DNA from: Riptortus pedestris
Lineage: Eukaryota > Arthropoda > Insecta > Hemiptera > Alydidae
Reading direction: 5' to 3'
DNA length: 64,000 bases
Assembly: GCA_019009955.1 (NCBI GenBank)
Contig: CM032231.1
Location: 93,238,001 to 93,302,000, forward strand
How positions within the stretch are numbered: the stretch's first letter is position 1; every line of letters begins with the position of its first letter. Below, in pieces: positions 46,578-58,162 of the stretch. Both the position numbers and the translations under genes were made by a program. The notes beneath the pieces were generated by a model. The model was not told where the DNA came from. It saw only the letters and a list, made by a program, of their open reading frames with translations, and ran no database searches.

Positions 46578-46653
46578 GTAACCTCTGTCAAAAAAATACC
46601 ATCACCATCCAGCCTCAAATGAATTCCCGGGCGAAGCCGGGTATCTGAGCTAG
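46410..46653 (+). mobile_element. Minimal Helitron: 5' start fused to 3' terminus
   Basis: After a long TA tract (about 46437-46571), the Helitron 5' motif taaaattgtaacctctgtc (46571-46589) joins directly to the last 64 bp (aaaaaaataccatcaccatc...cccgggcgaagccgggtatc) ending CTAG at 46650-46653. Everything between the two ends, about 1 to 2 kb in its neighbours, is missing. Confidence 0.7.
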
Positions 46654-48044
46654 TATATATATATATAATATATATATCTATATATTATATATATATAAAT
46701 ATATAATTATATATCTGTATATATATATATATCATATATATATATAACACTATTGTAACCTCTGTCTGTTACATTGATTTTTTTCACGAAATTTCACGAT
46801 AACTTTTCGTTTCAACATGTCATAGACACCATAACTGCATTTTTGTTTCTTTTGGTGTCTGTTTGTTTGTTTGTTTGTTTTAGTTTGTTTGTTTGTTTTG
46901 ATTTATTTGTTTTGTTTGTTTGTTTGTTACCTTTTCACGCATAAACGGCTGAACCGAATTTTATGAAACTTGGTATGTATAAATACTACTAACCCAACTT
47001 ATACTTTAGGCTATTATTAATATCCTCTGAGACGAACAGGAGTGGGGGTTATATAGGGGAAGCCATAAATTAAAAATAGCGATATTTCGTATTCCTATTG
47101 GCGTTTTTTTCGGCAATATGCACATAACAAAAGTTGTTTATTTTGTATTTAGAGTAACTTTTGTTATAGTACACTTTCGTCGTATACCGAGTTATAAACG
47201 AGATATTACGCTAAAACCTATAGAGGAAGTGAACTATTTTATATGGCACAAAAGAATCAACCAAACTAAATAAAACACGGTATGTGTATTAGCACTAACG
47301 CTTGCCATTATAAACAAGCCATGCTAACATTTTTCTAGGGAACGGGCAGGAGTGGGGGTTATAAAGGAAGCCAAGAAATTAAAAATAGCGATATTTCGTT
47401 TCTTATTGGTTTTTCGGCATATAGGAACATAAACAAAAGTAATTTGTTTTGTTATTTAGAGTAATTTTTGTTACATGCACTTTAGCCGTGTACGGAAGTA
47501 TAAATGAGTTATACGCTAAAACCCTATAGCGAGGAGTCCACAATTTTATTTGGCACAAAAGACTTCCACCGAAATCTAAACCAAACATCGGTATTTGAAT
47601 TAGCACTAACGCCTTCATTAAATAAGCCAATACCAACATTCTTAGGACGCGGGCAGGCAGAGTGGGGGTTGTAAGGGAGGCCTGAAATTAAAATAGTGAA
47701 TTTTCCTATTGGGTTTCGGCAAATATGCAATAACAATAGTTGTTTACTTTGTTATTTAGAGAAATTTTTCTCAACACTTCTAATTCAATATGAACTACCA
47801 GGTACCTCAAATGAAAAAATTTTATTCAAATGTATGGCCAATATTTTCTCAATTAATAAATTTACAAATCTATGCATAATGCACAGGAAACGGGAAATAT
47901 GACAATATGCAGAACAGCGAAGTCCCCTTAGCACTGACGGGTAAACGTCATAATATTGTACAAAGTAAAGCTCTTGGCCAAAAATTACCACTCAACATTC
48001 AGAGCCCCAATAGAATTCCCGAGCTAGCTGGGTATCTCAGCTAG
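46654..48044 (+). mobile_element. Helitron (family Y), tandem copy 1
   Basis: The 5' TA-rich lead is followed by attgtaacctctgtctgt and tcacgataacttttcgttt. A (GTTT)n tract and tttcacgcataaacggctga come next. Three internal repeats carry gtgggggtta at 47044, 47354 and 47665. The 3' part has tgaactaccaggtacctc, a decayed hairpin and CTAG at 48041-48044. No Rep/helicase ORF, so non-autonomous. Confidence 0.75.
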
Positions 48045-50054
48045 TATATATATCATATATATATATATATCTATATATATATACAATTGTAACCTCTGTC
48101 TGTACATTGATTTTTTTTCGCGAAAATTTCAAGATAACTTTACATATTCGTTTCACTACGTCATAGACACCATAACTGCATTTTGTTTCCTTTTTGGTGT
48201 CTTTGTTTTGTTGTTTTGTTTTGTTTGTTACCTTTTCACGCATAAACGGCTGAACCGAATTTTATGAAACTTGTTTAGTATATATTACTACTAGGCCCAA
48301 CTTAGACTTTAGACGACTATAGGCTATATTAAAATTCTCCGAAGCGGGGGGGAAACAGGAGATGGGGGTTATAAGGAATGGGCTAAAATTAAAAATAGCA
48401 ATATTTCGTTTCCTATTGGTTTTTCGGCAAAATACCTCAAACATAACAAAAGTTGTTTATTTTGGTTATTTAGAGTAACTTTTGTTATATACACATTTTT
48501 TCGTATACCTAAGTATGAAAAGATTTATAGGTTAAAAACTACTGCGGAAGGTCAACATGATTTTTATTTGCCACGAGAAACTCCAATCGAACGAGGAACC
48601 AAACTCGGTATGTGAAATTAGCACTAACGAGCCCTCCTTATAATAAGCCATACTAAGATTTCTTTTCCCAGGACGGGCAGGAGTGGGGTTATAAGGGAGA
48701 CCTGAAATTAAATATAGCGATATTTCGTTTCCTATTGCTTTTTCGGCAAATATGCACATTAACAAAAGTGTTAGTTTATTTTGGGTTATTTAGAGTAAGG
48801 GAGGGTATTGTTATAATGCTTGTTTTGCCGTTTACGGGAAGTATAAATGAGTTATACGCTATAGAAGGACAATTTAGAGTGAGGAGTCCACAATTTTAGT
48901 TGCCCCTATTTTTATAAGACGTTTTCAACCGAATTAAACCAAACTCGGTATGTGAATTAGTATACTAATAACCCTTCATTATAATAAGCCATACCATACA
49001 TTTCTAGGGATGGGCAGGAAAAGTGGGGGTTAAGGTAAGGGAGGCCTGAAAATAAAAATAGCGATATTTCGTTTCCTATTGGTTTTTCGTCAAATATGCA
49101 CATAACAAAAGTTTTTTATTTTGTTATTTAGAGTAACTTTTGTTATACACACTTTTTTCATATACCGATTTATAAACGAGATACGAGACGCTAAAACCTA
49201 CAGCGGAAGTGAACAATTTTATTTGGGGCAAAAGACCCAACCGAAATAAATAAAACTCGATATGTGTATTAGCACTAACGCTTTCATTATAACAAGCTAC
49301 ACCAACATTTCTAGGAACGGGCAGGAGTGGGGGTTGTAAGGGAGGCCTGAAATTAATAATAGTGATATTTCGTTTCCTATTGCATTTTCGGCAAATATGC
49401 ACATAACAAAAGTTATTTATTTTGTTATTTAGGGAAACTTTTTTTTTATATACACTATCATCGTATACCGAAGTATAAAGGCGTTATACGCAAAAAATTA
49501 TAGCGAGAGACAACAATTTTATTTGGCACAAAAGACTCAACCGAACTAAATGAAACACTCAGTATGTTTATTAGCACTAACGCCTTCCTTATAATAAGCC
49601 ATACTAACATTTCTAGGGACGGGCAGGAGTGGGGGTTATAAAGGAGGCCTGAAATTAATAATAATGATTTCCTATTGGGGTTTTGGCAAATATGCAAGTA
49701 AAAAAAGTTGTTTATTTTGTTATTTAGAGAAATTTGCTCAACACTTCTTTTCAATATGAACTACCAGGTACCTCACCTGGAAAAATTAATTCAAATGTAT
49801 GTCAATATTTTCTCCTTAATAATTTAAATCTATGCATAATGCACAGGAGACGGGAAATATGACAATATGGAGGACAGTGAAGTCTTACATAATAAAGTAA
49901 TTTTATTATTAACAAATGCCAACGACGGGTATTAGCCCTAAACACTGGGACGGGTAAATGTCAAAATATTGTGCAAAGTAAAGCCTTGCCATAAATATAC
50001 CATCACCATCCAGCCTCAAATAAATTCCCGGGCGAAGCCGGGTATCTGAGCTAG
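48045..50054 (+). mobile_element. Helitron (family Y), tandem copy 2
   Basis: It begins directly after the previous CTAG with a TA lead and caattgtaacctctgtctg. Five internal units lie near 48364, 48682, 49024, 49330 and 49633. The 3' end has the perfect hairpin cccgggcgaagccggg and CTAG at 50051-50054. Confidence 0.8.
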
Positions 50055-50298
50055 TATATATATAAAATTGTAACCTCTGTCTGTACATTGATTTTTTTCG
50101 CGAAATTTCACGATAACTTTTCGTTTCACATGTCATAGATACCATAACTGCATTTTGTTTCTTTCGTGTATGTTTGTTTGTTTGTTACCTTTTCACGCAT
50201 AAACGGCCGAACCGTATTTTATGAAACTTGGTATGTATATTACTACTAGCCCAACTTAGACTTTAGGCTATATTAATATTCTCTAAGACAAACAGGAG

Positions 50299-50940
50299 TG
50301 GGGGTTATAAGGGAGGCCTGAAATTAAAAATAGCGATATTTCGTTTCCTATGGCTTTTTCAGCAAATATGTCCATAACAAAAGTTGTTTATTTTGTAATT
50401 TAGAGTAACTTTTTTTATATGCACTTTTGCCGTATACGGAAGTATAAATGAGTTATACGTTAAAAACTATAGAGGGAGTCCACAATTTTATTCGGCACAA
50501 AAAACTCAACCGAACTAAACCAAACTCGGTATGTGAATTAGTACTAACGCCTTCCTTATAATAAGCCATACTAACATTTCTAGGGACGGGCAGGAGTGGG
50601 GGTTATATGAAAGGCCTGAAATTAAAAATAGCGATATTTCGTTTCCTATTGCTTTTTCAGCAAATATGCAAATAACAAAAGTTGTTTATTTTGTAATTTA
50701 GAGTAACTTTTTTTATATGCACTTTTGCCGTATACGGAAGTATAAATGAGTTATACGCTAAAAACTATAGTGGGAGTCCACAATTTTATTTGGTACAAAA
50801 GACTCAACCGAACTAAACCAAATTCGGTATGTGAATTAGCACTAACGCCTTCATTATAATAAGCCATACCAACTTTTCTAGGGACGGGCAGGAGTGGGGG
50901 TTGTAAGGGAGGCCTGAAATGAAAAATAGTGATTGTTTAT
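50299..50940 (+). repeat. Internal 299-bp tandem repeat of the Helitron
   Basis: Each unit carries caggagtgggggtt, ggcctgaaattaaaaatagc, gatatttcgtttcctattg, the tatgcacataacaaaagttg motif, agtataaatgagttatacgc and ttagcactaacgcc. Unit starts are 299 and 298 bp apart. Copy number differs between Helitron copies (three to five). Confidence 0.8.
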
Positions 50941-51122
50941 TTTGTTATTTAGAGAAATTTGCTCAACAATTCTTTGGAACTACCAGGTACCTCACCGGGA
51001 AAAATTAATTCAAATCTATGTTAATATTTTGTGCTTCATAATTTAAATCTATGCATAATGCACAGGAGACGGGAAATATGACAATTTGGAGGACAGAGAA
51101 GACATACATAAAAAATTAATTT

Positions 51123-51858
51123 GGTACTTGTGTATTATATCCACCACATTTTAGTTCCACTAGTTCCACACTAGAGTGCGGTACTGTTTTAAGTAGTACG
51201 ATTCATTGCCCGCAAGGGAGGTTATACTTACCTTATAACCTTCTACGTGATTATAGTGATAAATAAAAGAAAACACAATTTTTAAAAATAAAACATTTTA
51301 TTCACATTTAGGCGGGAAATGTGTGGAAATACTGTTCTTCATATCTAAGGACACAACTCCCTCATGTAACTGTTCCAATCAATAGCAGTCTTATTGGAAA
51401 TTTTGAGTTGTTTTTTGCAAAAATTGACAGATGTCAATTCTTCGCACCAACAGTAAATGAACTTCAATGCATTACAAAATGGAATTTTACTTCCTTCGAA
51501 CCAAGTGTCAATCCGAACGCCGACTTGCTCACCACACTTTCTTACATTACACTTCCAAAAAAGACTTTTTTTTCCACTATAAAGTTTCATACAATGTGAT
51601 TTAGAACACTTTCTTCTGATAGCCACAATATTCCTCTCATGTAAATATTTAACAGCGTCTTCTTCAGTCGTTGGCAAATCCAAAGAGGCATTTTTAAAGG
51701 ACTAAGAAACTCTAAACAGCAAACGCAAATAAACAGCAAAGGCAACTATGATAAAAGATAACCTCATTAGCCTGGGAGAGCTAGCGTCGCACTTCAGTAG
51801 CGCATTCTAGCGTGGAACTAGTGGAACTAAAATGTGGTGGATATAATACACAAGTACC
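51123..51858 (-). mobile_element. Merlin (IS1016-like) DNA transposon, 736 bp, non-autonomous
   Basis: Long terminal inverted repeats begin GGTACTTGTGTATTATATCC (51123) with the complement ending at 51858, and extend past the cacactagagtgcg/cgcattctagcgtg segment. The 8-bp target duplication ATTAATTT is perfect (51115-51122 and 51859-51866). Other Helitron copies (56608, 57802) show the empty site aaaaaattaattttatta. It encodes only the N-terminal part of an ISXO2/IS1016-type transposase. Confidence 0.85.
51345..51683 (-). CDS. Merlin/ISXO2-like transposase N-terminal fragment
   Basis: 112 residues on the minus strand starting MDLPTTEEDAVKYLHERNIV. A zinc-ribbon-like segment (CSKSHCM...WKCNVRKC) is followed by the family pattern VGVRIDTWFEGSKIP, IYCWCEELTS and LKISNKTAIDWNSYMRELC. 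Animal Merlin transposases share this N-terminus (C..C...M....WRC....C....R..TWF..S) ahead of a DDE core related to bacterial IS1016. The frame stops right after RELCP and the DDE core is missing, so the protein cannot be an active transposase. The frame itself is clean. Confidence 0.78.
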   Translation of the reverse strand: MDLPTTEEDAVKYLHERNIVAIRRKCSKSHCMKLYSGKKSLFWKCNVRKCGEQVGVRIDTWFEGSKIPFCNALKFIYCWCEELTSVNFCKKQLKISNKTAIDWNSYMRELCP

Positions 51859-52020
51859 ATTAATTTTATTATTTACAAAAGCCAACAACGGGTATTTTAA
51901 TCCTAAATACTGGGACAGGTAAATGTCAAAATATTGTGCAAAGTAAAGCCTTGCCAAAAAAAATACCATCACCATTCAGCCTCAAATCAATTCCCGGGCG
52001 AAGCAGGGTATCTTTGCTAG

Positions 52021-52067
<47 letters not shown>

Positions 52068-52530
52068 CTGTTAACGCTCTAGCGGTTGCAATTTTTGTTT
52101 GATCGTTACCAAATTCGGAATTTAATCGTTTTATGTAAAAAGGAAGATCAAGTTCGTTAATGGCTGAAATCGGACCAGTGGGAGGGGGGGGGTTTAGAGG
52201 AGGGATTTTTGAAAATTCAAAATATCTCCGTTATTATGCGTCGGGTCGAAAAATTGTATAGAGTCAATCTTATTGCAAATTAAATTTACTATAAAAATTG
52301 TTCTATACATGTATTCTGTATCTTGAATATTAACCGAGATATTTGCATTTGTATTCTGTATGTGGTCGGCAGGAGTCGGCTATGTTCGGGAATTTCCGCC
52401 GAGAGCTCTGGCGGCCGTTTCCATAACTATTCGTCCCTCTTGAATAGGTTTAGAGATAAGATTTATCTACTAGAAAACGCCACTTGGGAAATCTGCTTAG
52501 TTTACGCAGCCCCTGCGTGACGGACTTTTC
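52021..52530 (+). mobile_element. Family X copy starting at its TA tract
   Basis: Directly after the Helitron CTAG: (TA)n, tttgtctgttaacgctctag, the body with ggaggggggg, and the terminus gggaaatctgcttagtttac, gcagcccctgcgtgacggac, tttt. The left third of X is missing. The Helitron probably entered the TA tract. Confidence 0.75.
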
Positions 52531-52605
52531 GTCATCTCCTGGGTAAGATCCATGGACTTATGAAGAAATGTTTCGAAAATCGTGTAATGAGTACAAGGGC
52601 CAGGG
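52527..52605 (-). mobile_element. Family X, left-end fragment in reverse
   Basis: ttttcgtcatctcctgggta, gatccatggacttatgaag and cgaaaatcgtgtaatgagta, fused head-on to the right end of the preceding copy and sharing its tttt. Confidence 0.6.
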
Positions 52606-52766
52606 GATGATGGTTAGATGACTTGAGAGAGGATTAAACAAAATCTAGGGATTAGATTATCATGGTCCTTGGTCGCCGACCACTGACAATAGTCTTCAAG
52701 GCATAATAACGGCTGTGGTGCAAAACAGTGGGCAAGTAAGAATTTTGTGTCTTTATGTACAGACTT

Positions 52767-53170
52767 TTAAGCAGATATCCCTTAAGGGAAAGCAGTTATT
52801 GAGGTTGTACTCATGAAGCAATTTTCGAATGATTTCCTCAAATGTCCATCGATCCGAACCAGGAAATTACGAAAATTAGGTCGGTTCAAAAATATACATA
52901 TATACGTACATGTCTGTGTGTGTGTTATCGCTCTAGCATCAAATTTTTGTTTGATCGCTGCCAAACTCGAAATGTCAGAAATCAGAGCAGTGTGAGGGGG
53001 CGGTTTGAGGGGGAAATTCGTAAATTTAAAATATCTCCGTTACTATGTCATTGTTTTTAATTTTGTCGAATTAAAACAATGTATATTACTAATCTTATTG
53101 CAAATTAAATTTTCTACAAATATTGCTATGTACATATTTTCTCTATCATGAATATTTACCCAGATATTCG
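52767..53170 (+). mobile_element. Family X copy, right end missing
   Basis: TAAGCAGATATCCCTTAAGG through the ttcgaa region and the short tatacatatatacg tract, then tgtgtgtgtgttatcgctct and the body with gggggcggtttgaggggg. It is cut by the next copy at about 53173. Confidence 0.65.
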
Positions 53171-53172
53171 GA

Positions 53173-53758
<586 letters not shown>

Positions 53759-54347
53759 GTGAAATTTTTCTATTGTAAAACTCGATATTTAGTCGTTTTA
53801 TGTAAAAAGAAAGATCAAGTTATAATTTGTATGTTGCTGGATGTGGGAGTGCAGATCTGGGAAACAGGTCTCAATAACACGAAGTCTTCCCACCAATTTC
53901 CGAAATTGGTGGGAAGACTTCGTGTTATTGAGACCTGTTTCCCAAAGATCAAGTTCGTTAACGGCTGAAATCGGACCAGTGGGAGGGGGGGGGTTTAGAG
54001 AGGAGGATTTTCGAAAATTCACAATATCTCCGTTACTGTACGTCGGATCGAAAGGTTGTACAGAATCAATCTTATTGCAAATTAAAGTTACTATAAATGT
54101 TGTCATATACATTTTTTCTCTATCTTGAATATTAACCGAGATATTTGCATTTTTATTAAATCGGGGCGCCTAACGGACGAGACTTACCCTCATTCCTACT
54201 CATGTCATGTTAACAATAATTGACCTTTTTATGCGAGATACATGCAAATTCGTCATCAATTAAGATCTTACGTTCTTGTCTTCAAAATGTGTATTTGATC
54301 TATACCATACACAATATTTTACCGTTTCAGTCATCACTAAAGATCAT
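53759..54347 (+). mobile_element. Family X body segment, interrupted by a fold-back insertion
   Basis: aactcgatatttagtcgttt to aaagatcaagtt, then the insertion 53822-53943, then aaagatcaagttcgttaacg and the normal body (G-run block, gtacgtcggatcgaa, ttaaccgagatatttgca), then the ttgatctataccatac segment. Confidence 0.65.
53822..53943. repeat. Fold-back insertion with 42-bp perfect arms and a one-base loop
   Basis: Arms 53859-53900 and 53902-53943 are exact reverse complements (gggaaacaggtctcaataac... against its complement) around a single C. The insertion is flanked by a 12-bp direct repeat aaagatcaagtt (53810-53821 and 53944-53955), consistent with a target duplication or a template-switch event. 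Confidence 0.75.
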
Positions 54348-54466
54348 ATTAGCAGATTTCCCTCAGGGAAATCAGCTGTTGAGGTCGTACTCATAACGAG
54401 GTTTTGGAAAACTTTCTTCAAATGTCCAACCCAGGAGATGACGAAAATGAGGTACATTCAGAACTG

Positions 54467-54550
<84 letters not shown>

Positions 54551-55005
54551 AACGCTCTAGTGGTCACAATTTTTATTTGATCGTTACCAAACTCGATATT
54601 TAAACATTTTATGATCAAGTTCGTTAACGGCCGATTCGTAGGAGGGGGAGTTTAGAGGAGAGAATTTCAAATATTCTTAATATCTCCTTTGTTATGCGTC
54701 GTATCGAAAAATTGTATAAAACCAATCTTATTGCATATGTAATATTCTACAAATGTTGTTATGCATGCTTTATGACTCTCTTGTCTTGATTATTAACCGA
54801 AATATTTGCAAGTCTTTAGTTTTCGGCCTTCAGTAAATCCCCACTCCTACTCATGTCATATTAACAATAAGCTGTTATATTATGAAGGACCTTATTTGAA
54901 GCCTAAATACCAAATATCGTTCTCATCGAACTTTTACGTTCTGAGGTAAAAGCAATGCCTGGGAAATCTGCTTTAGTTAACACCGCCCCTGCGTGACGGA
55001 CTTTT
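54348..55005 (+). mobile_element. Family X repeat, complete short form
   Basis: TTAGCAGATTTCCCTCAGGG left end, gaggtcgtactcataacg, (TA)n(TG)n at about 54468-54550, cgctctagtggtcacaattt. The body follows, then the terminus gggaaatctgctttagttaa, ccctgcgtgacggactttt. About 658 bp; a good reference for the short form. Confidence 0.8.
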
Positions 55006-55639
55006 AATTTGGAGTAACTTTGAACTCTGACAAGCGTGCTGACGTAGAGATATGAATCGTTGACGAAGAGAACACTCTTTAAAAAGAAAATGTCCAAAGG
55101 AGTAATATATTTTCCTGTATCAGCCTATATACTGATATTAAGGTTTGTTGTTGACATTTCAGTTTACATAGTCGTGTCCTCGTTTGCTTATTATAATCTC
55201 TGACATTTTAATAGAGGAAACATATTCCTTATTAAATGCATGTCCATATTCTTTGCTGGTAGGAGTCGTAATACGTCATATGCAGTATCTATAGCCTCCA
55301 TGTTTCAACTTTTTATATACTTCCATGTTTTAAAGTCACTATAATGGAAATGTTTTCTTTATGCTTTGTTTCAGCTTAGTTTTCAAATCACAACTGTTCT
55401 AATGACTCATTATTTGATGTACTATGTATTTATTCCTAGGACAGTAGGTATCATTTAGGAAAATAAAGACGAAAGAGAAACGTTTATTTTTAGGACACGA
55501 TATAAAATAGGTGGTCATAACTGTGTTTTTTTAAACTCCTAGTCTAAATTCTCACTCACAACATGCAAGGGAGTTTTGATCAGAGCTATATTAATGTTCT
55601 GCTCATTCATTGCAAAATTATGAACTAAATCGGAATTCT
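55006..55639. other. Unclassified, no gene seen
   Basis: AT-rich sequence between family X and the next Helitron fragment. No coding similarity was recognised. Confidence 0.45.
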
Positions 55640-56771
55640 CTCTAACGTTCCTAGGGACGGGAAAGAGTGGGGGTTATAAGGGAAGCCTGAAATTAAAAAT
55701 AGCGATAATTCGTTTCCTATTGGTTTTTCGGCAAATATAATCATAACAAAAGTTGTTTATTTTGTTATTCAGAGTAACATTTGTTATATATTGTGTTTTG
55801 TTGTTTAGAGCTTATACCGAATTATAAACGAGATATACGCTAAAACCTATAGCGGAAGTGAACAATTTTATTTGGCACAAAAGACTCAACCGCAATAAAT
55901 AAAACTCGGTATGTTTATTAGCGCTAACGCCTTCATTATAATAAGCCATACCAACATTTCGGGAGTGGGGGTTGTAACGGAGGCCTGAATTTAAAACTAG
56001 CGGTATTTTGTTTTCTATTCGTTTTTCTTCAAATATGCACATGACAAAAGTACGTTATTTTTTTATTTGAAGTAACTTTTGTAATATTCACTTTTGTTTT
56101 ATAACAATGTATAAACGGGATATAAACTAAAGCGGGAGCCAATTATTTTACTGGGCACTAACGATTGAACCGAACTTAGCAAAACTCGGTATGTCAATTA
56201 GCATTAATTCTCCCATGATTATAAGCTATATAAAATTTTTAGGTTTGAACGGGAGTGGGGGTTATAAGGGAGGCCTGAAATAAAAATTGGCGATATTTCA
56301 TTGTCTTATTGTTTTTCGACAAACATGCACAAAACAAAAGTTGTTTACTTTGTTATTTAGCGTATCTTTTGTTTTATACATTTTTTCGGGAACAATGTAT
56401 GAAGCATATCAATATTTCTACACAAATTACTGAATTTGCGTAGAAATATTGATATGCTCAACAACTCATTCCAATATGAACTACCAGGTACCTCACCTGG
56501 AAAAATTAATTCAAATCTATGTTAATATTTTGTCCTTAATAACTCAAATCTATGCATAATGCACAGGGGACGGGAAATATGACAATATGGAGGACAGTGA
56601 AGTCTTACATAAAAAATTAATTTTATTATTAACAAATCCACAGCAACGACGGGTATAAACCCTAAACACTGGGCGGGTCAAAATATTGTGCAAAGTAAAG
56701 CCTTGCCAAAAGAATACAATCACCATTCAGCCTCAAATGAATTCCCGGGCGAAGCCGCGTATCTGAGTTAG
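55640..56771 (+). mobile_element. Helitron (family Y), 5'-truncated copy
   Basis: It starts within an internal repeat (gttcctagggacgggaaaga, then gtgggggtta) and has further units near 55966 and 56255. A long hairpin lies at 56404-56457. The 3' end is cccgggcgaagccgcgtatc followed by TTAG at 56768-56771, a mutated CTAG. Confidence 0.72.
56404..56457. repeat. Hairpin within the Helitron 3' part
   Basis: 25-bp arms (gcatatcaatatttctac... and complement) with one mismatch and a 4-base loop. The composite Helitron near 38815-38850 has only one arm, so the second arm is a copy-specific gain or loss. Confidence 0.7.
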
Positions 56772-57970
56772 TGTATGTATATATATATATCTTAATATAT
56801 ATAAATCTCCTGTCACGATGTTTGTCCGCGATGGACTCCTAAACTACTTAACCGAATTTAAATTAAATTGGCACACCGTGAGCAGTCTGGTCCAACTTGA
56901 GAGATAGGCTATATTAATTTTCTCTGAGACGAACAGGAGTGGGGGTTATAAAGGAGGCCTGAAATTAAAAGTCGCGATATTTCGTTTTCTATTGTTTTTT
57001 TCGCAAATATGCACATAACAAAAGTTGTTTATTTTGTTATTTAGAGTAACTTTTGTCATAAACACTTTCATCGTATTCCGAAGTTTAAATGAGTTATACG
57101 CTTATGACTTTAGCGGGAGTCAACAATATTATTTGGGACAAAAGACCCAACCGAAATAAATAAAACTCGGTATGTGTATTAGCACTAACGCTTTCATTAT
57201 AAGAAGCCATACCAACATTTCTAGGGACGGGCAGGAGTGGGGGTTTTAAGGGAAACCAGAAATTAAAAATAGCGATATTTCGTTTCCTATTGGTTTATCG
57301 GCAAATATGAACATAACAAAAGTTGTTTATTTTGCTATTTAGAATAACTTTTGTTATATACACTTTTTTCGTATACCGAATTATAAACGAGATATACGCT
57401 AAAAATTTTAGCAGAAGTGAAAAATTTTATTTGGCACAAAAGACTCAACCGAACTAAATAAAACACTCAGTATGTGTATTAGCACTAACGCCTTCCTTAT
57501 AAAAAGCCATACTATTTCTAGGGACAGGCAGGAGTGGGGGTTATAAGGGAGACCTGAAATTAAAAATATTGATATTTCGTTTCCTATTGTAGTTTCGGCA
57601 AATATGCACATAACAAAATTTGTTTATTTTGTTATTTAGAGAAATTTGCTCAAGAATTCTTTTCAATATGAACTACCAGGTACCTCACCTGGAAAAATTA
57701 ATTCAAATGTATGTTAATATTTAGTCCTTAATAATTCAAATCTATGCATAATGCACAGGAAGCGGGAAATATGACAATATGGAGGACAGTGAAGTCTTAC
57801 ATAAAAAATTAATTTTATTATTAACAAATCCACAGAAACGACGGGTATTAACCCTAAACACTGGGACGGGTAAATGTCAAAATATTGTGCAAAATACAGC
57901 CTTGCCAAAAAAATACCATCAACATTCAGCCTCAAATGAATTCCCGAGCGAAGCCGGGTATCTGAGCTAG
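56772..57970 (+). mobile_element. Helitron (family Y) with a different 5' region
   Basis: After the previous terminus and a TA lead comes aaatctcctgtcacgatgtt, tgtccgcgatggactcc, unlike the attgtaacctctgtctg start of the other copies. It then joins the common body (units near 56941, 57242 and 57538) and the normal 3' end, CTAG at 57967-57970. It suggests recombination between Helitron subfamilies. Confidence 0.7.
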
Positions 57971-58162
57971 TATATATATATATATATATATTTGTCTGTT
58001 AACGCTCTAGCGGTCGCAATTTTTGTTTGATCGTTACCAAACTCGGAATTTAATCGTTTTATGTAAAAAGGAAGATCAAGTTCGTTCGTTAATGGCTGAA
58101 ATCGGACCAGTGGGAGGGGGGGGGGTTTAGAGGAGGGATTTTTGAAAATTCAAAATATCAGA
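57971..58162 (+). mobile_element. Family X fragment beginning at its TA tract
   Basis: Again directly after a Helitron CTAG: (TA)n, tttgtctgttaacgctctag, to the G-rich block and gaaaattcaaaatatc. Confidence 0.65.

Larger units (their letters stand above)
50055..52020 (+). mobile_element. Helitron (family Y), tandem copy 3, interrupted by a Merlin element
   Basis: It begins tatatataaaattgtaacc right after the previous CTAG. Internal units lie at 50299, 50598 and 50896, a 299-bp period. The 3' part is split at 51123-51858 by a Merlin insertion and resumes to cccgggcgaagcagggtatc and CTAG at 52017-52020. Confidence 0.8.

Noticed and set aside
47403..50145. Several 60-98 codon minus-strand frames (MHICRKPNRKRN..., MCIFAEK...)
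   Set aside because: They recur in every Helitron unit because the 299-bp repeat is open in that frame. Composition and disruption between copies argue against coding.
50299..50940. Regularly spaced repeats suggesting a CRISPR-like array
   Set aside because: The period is 299 bp, the whole unit is conserved, and the repeats lie inside Helitrons of a eukaryotic genome.
53798..54128. Matching ORFs on both strands with the same peptide (ETGLNNTKSSHQF)
   Set aside because: A consequence of the perfect palindrome 53859-53943, not a gene.
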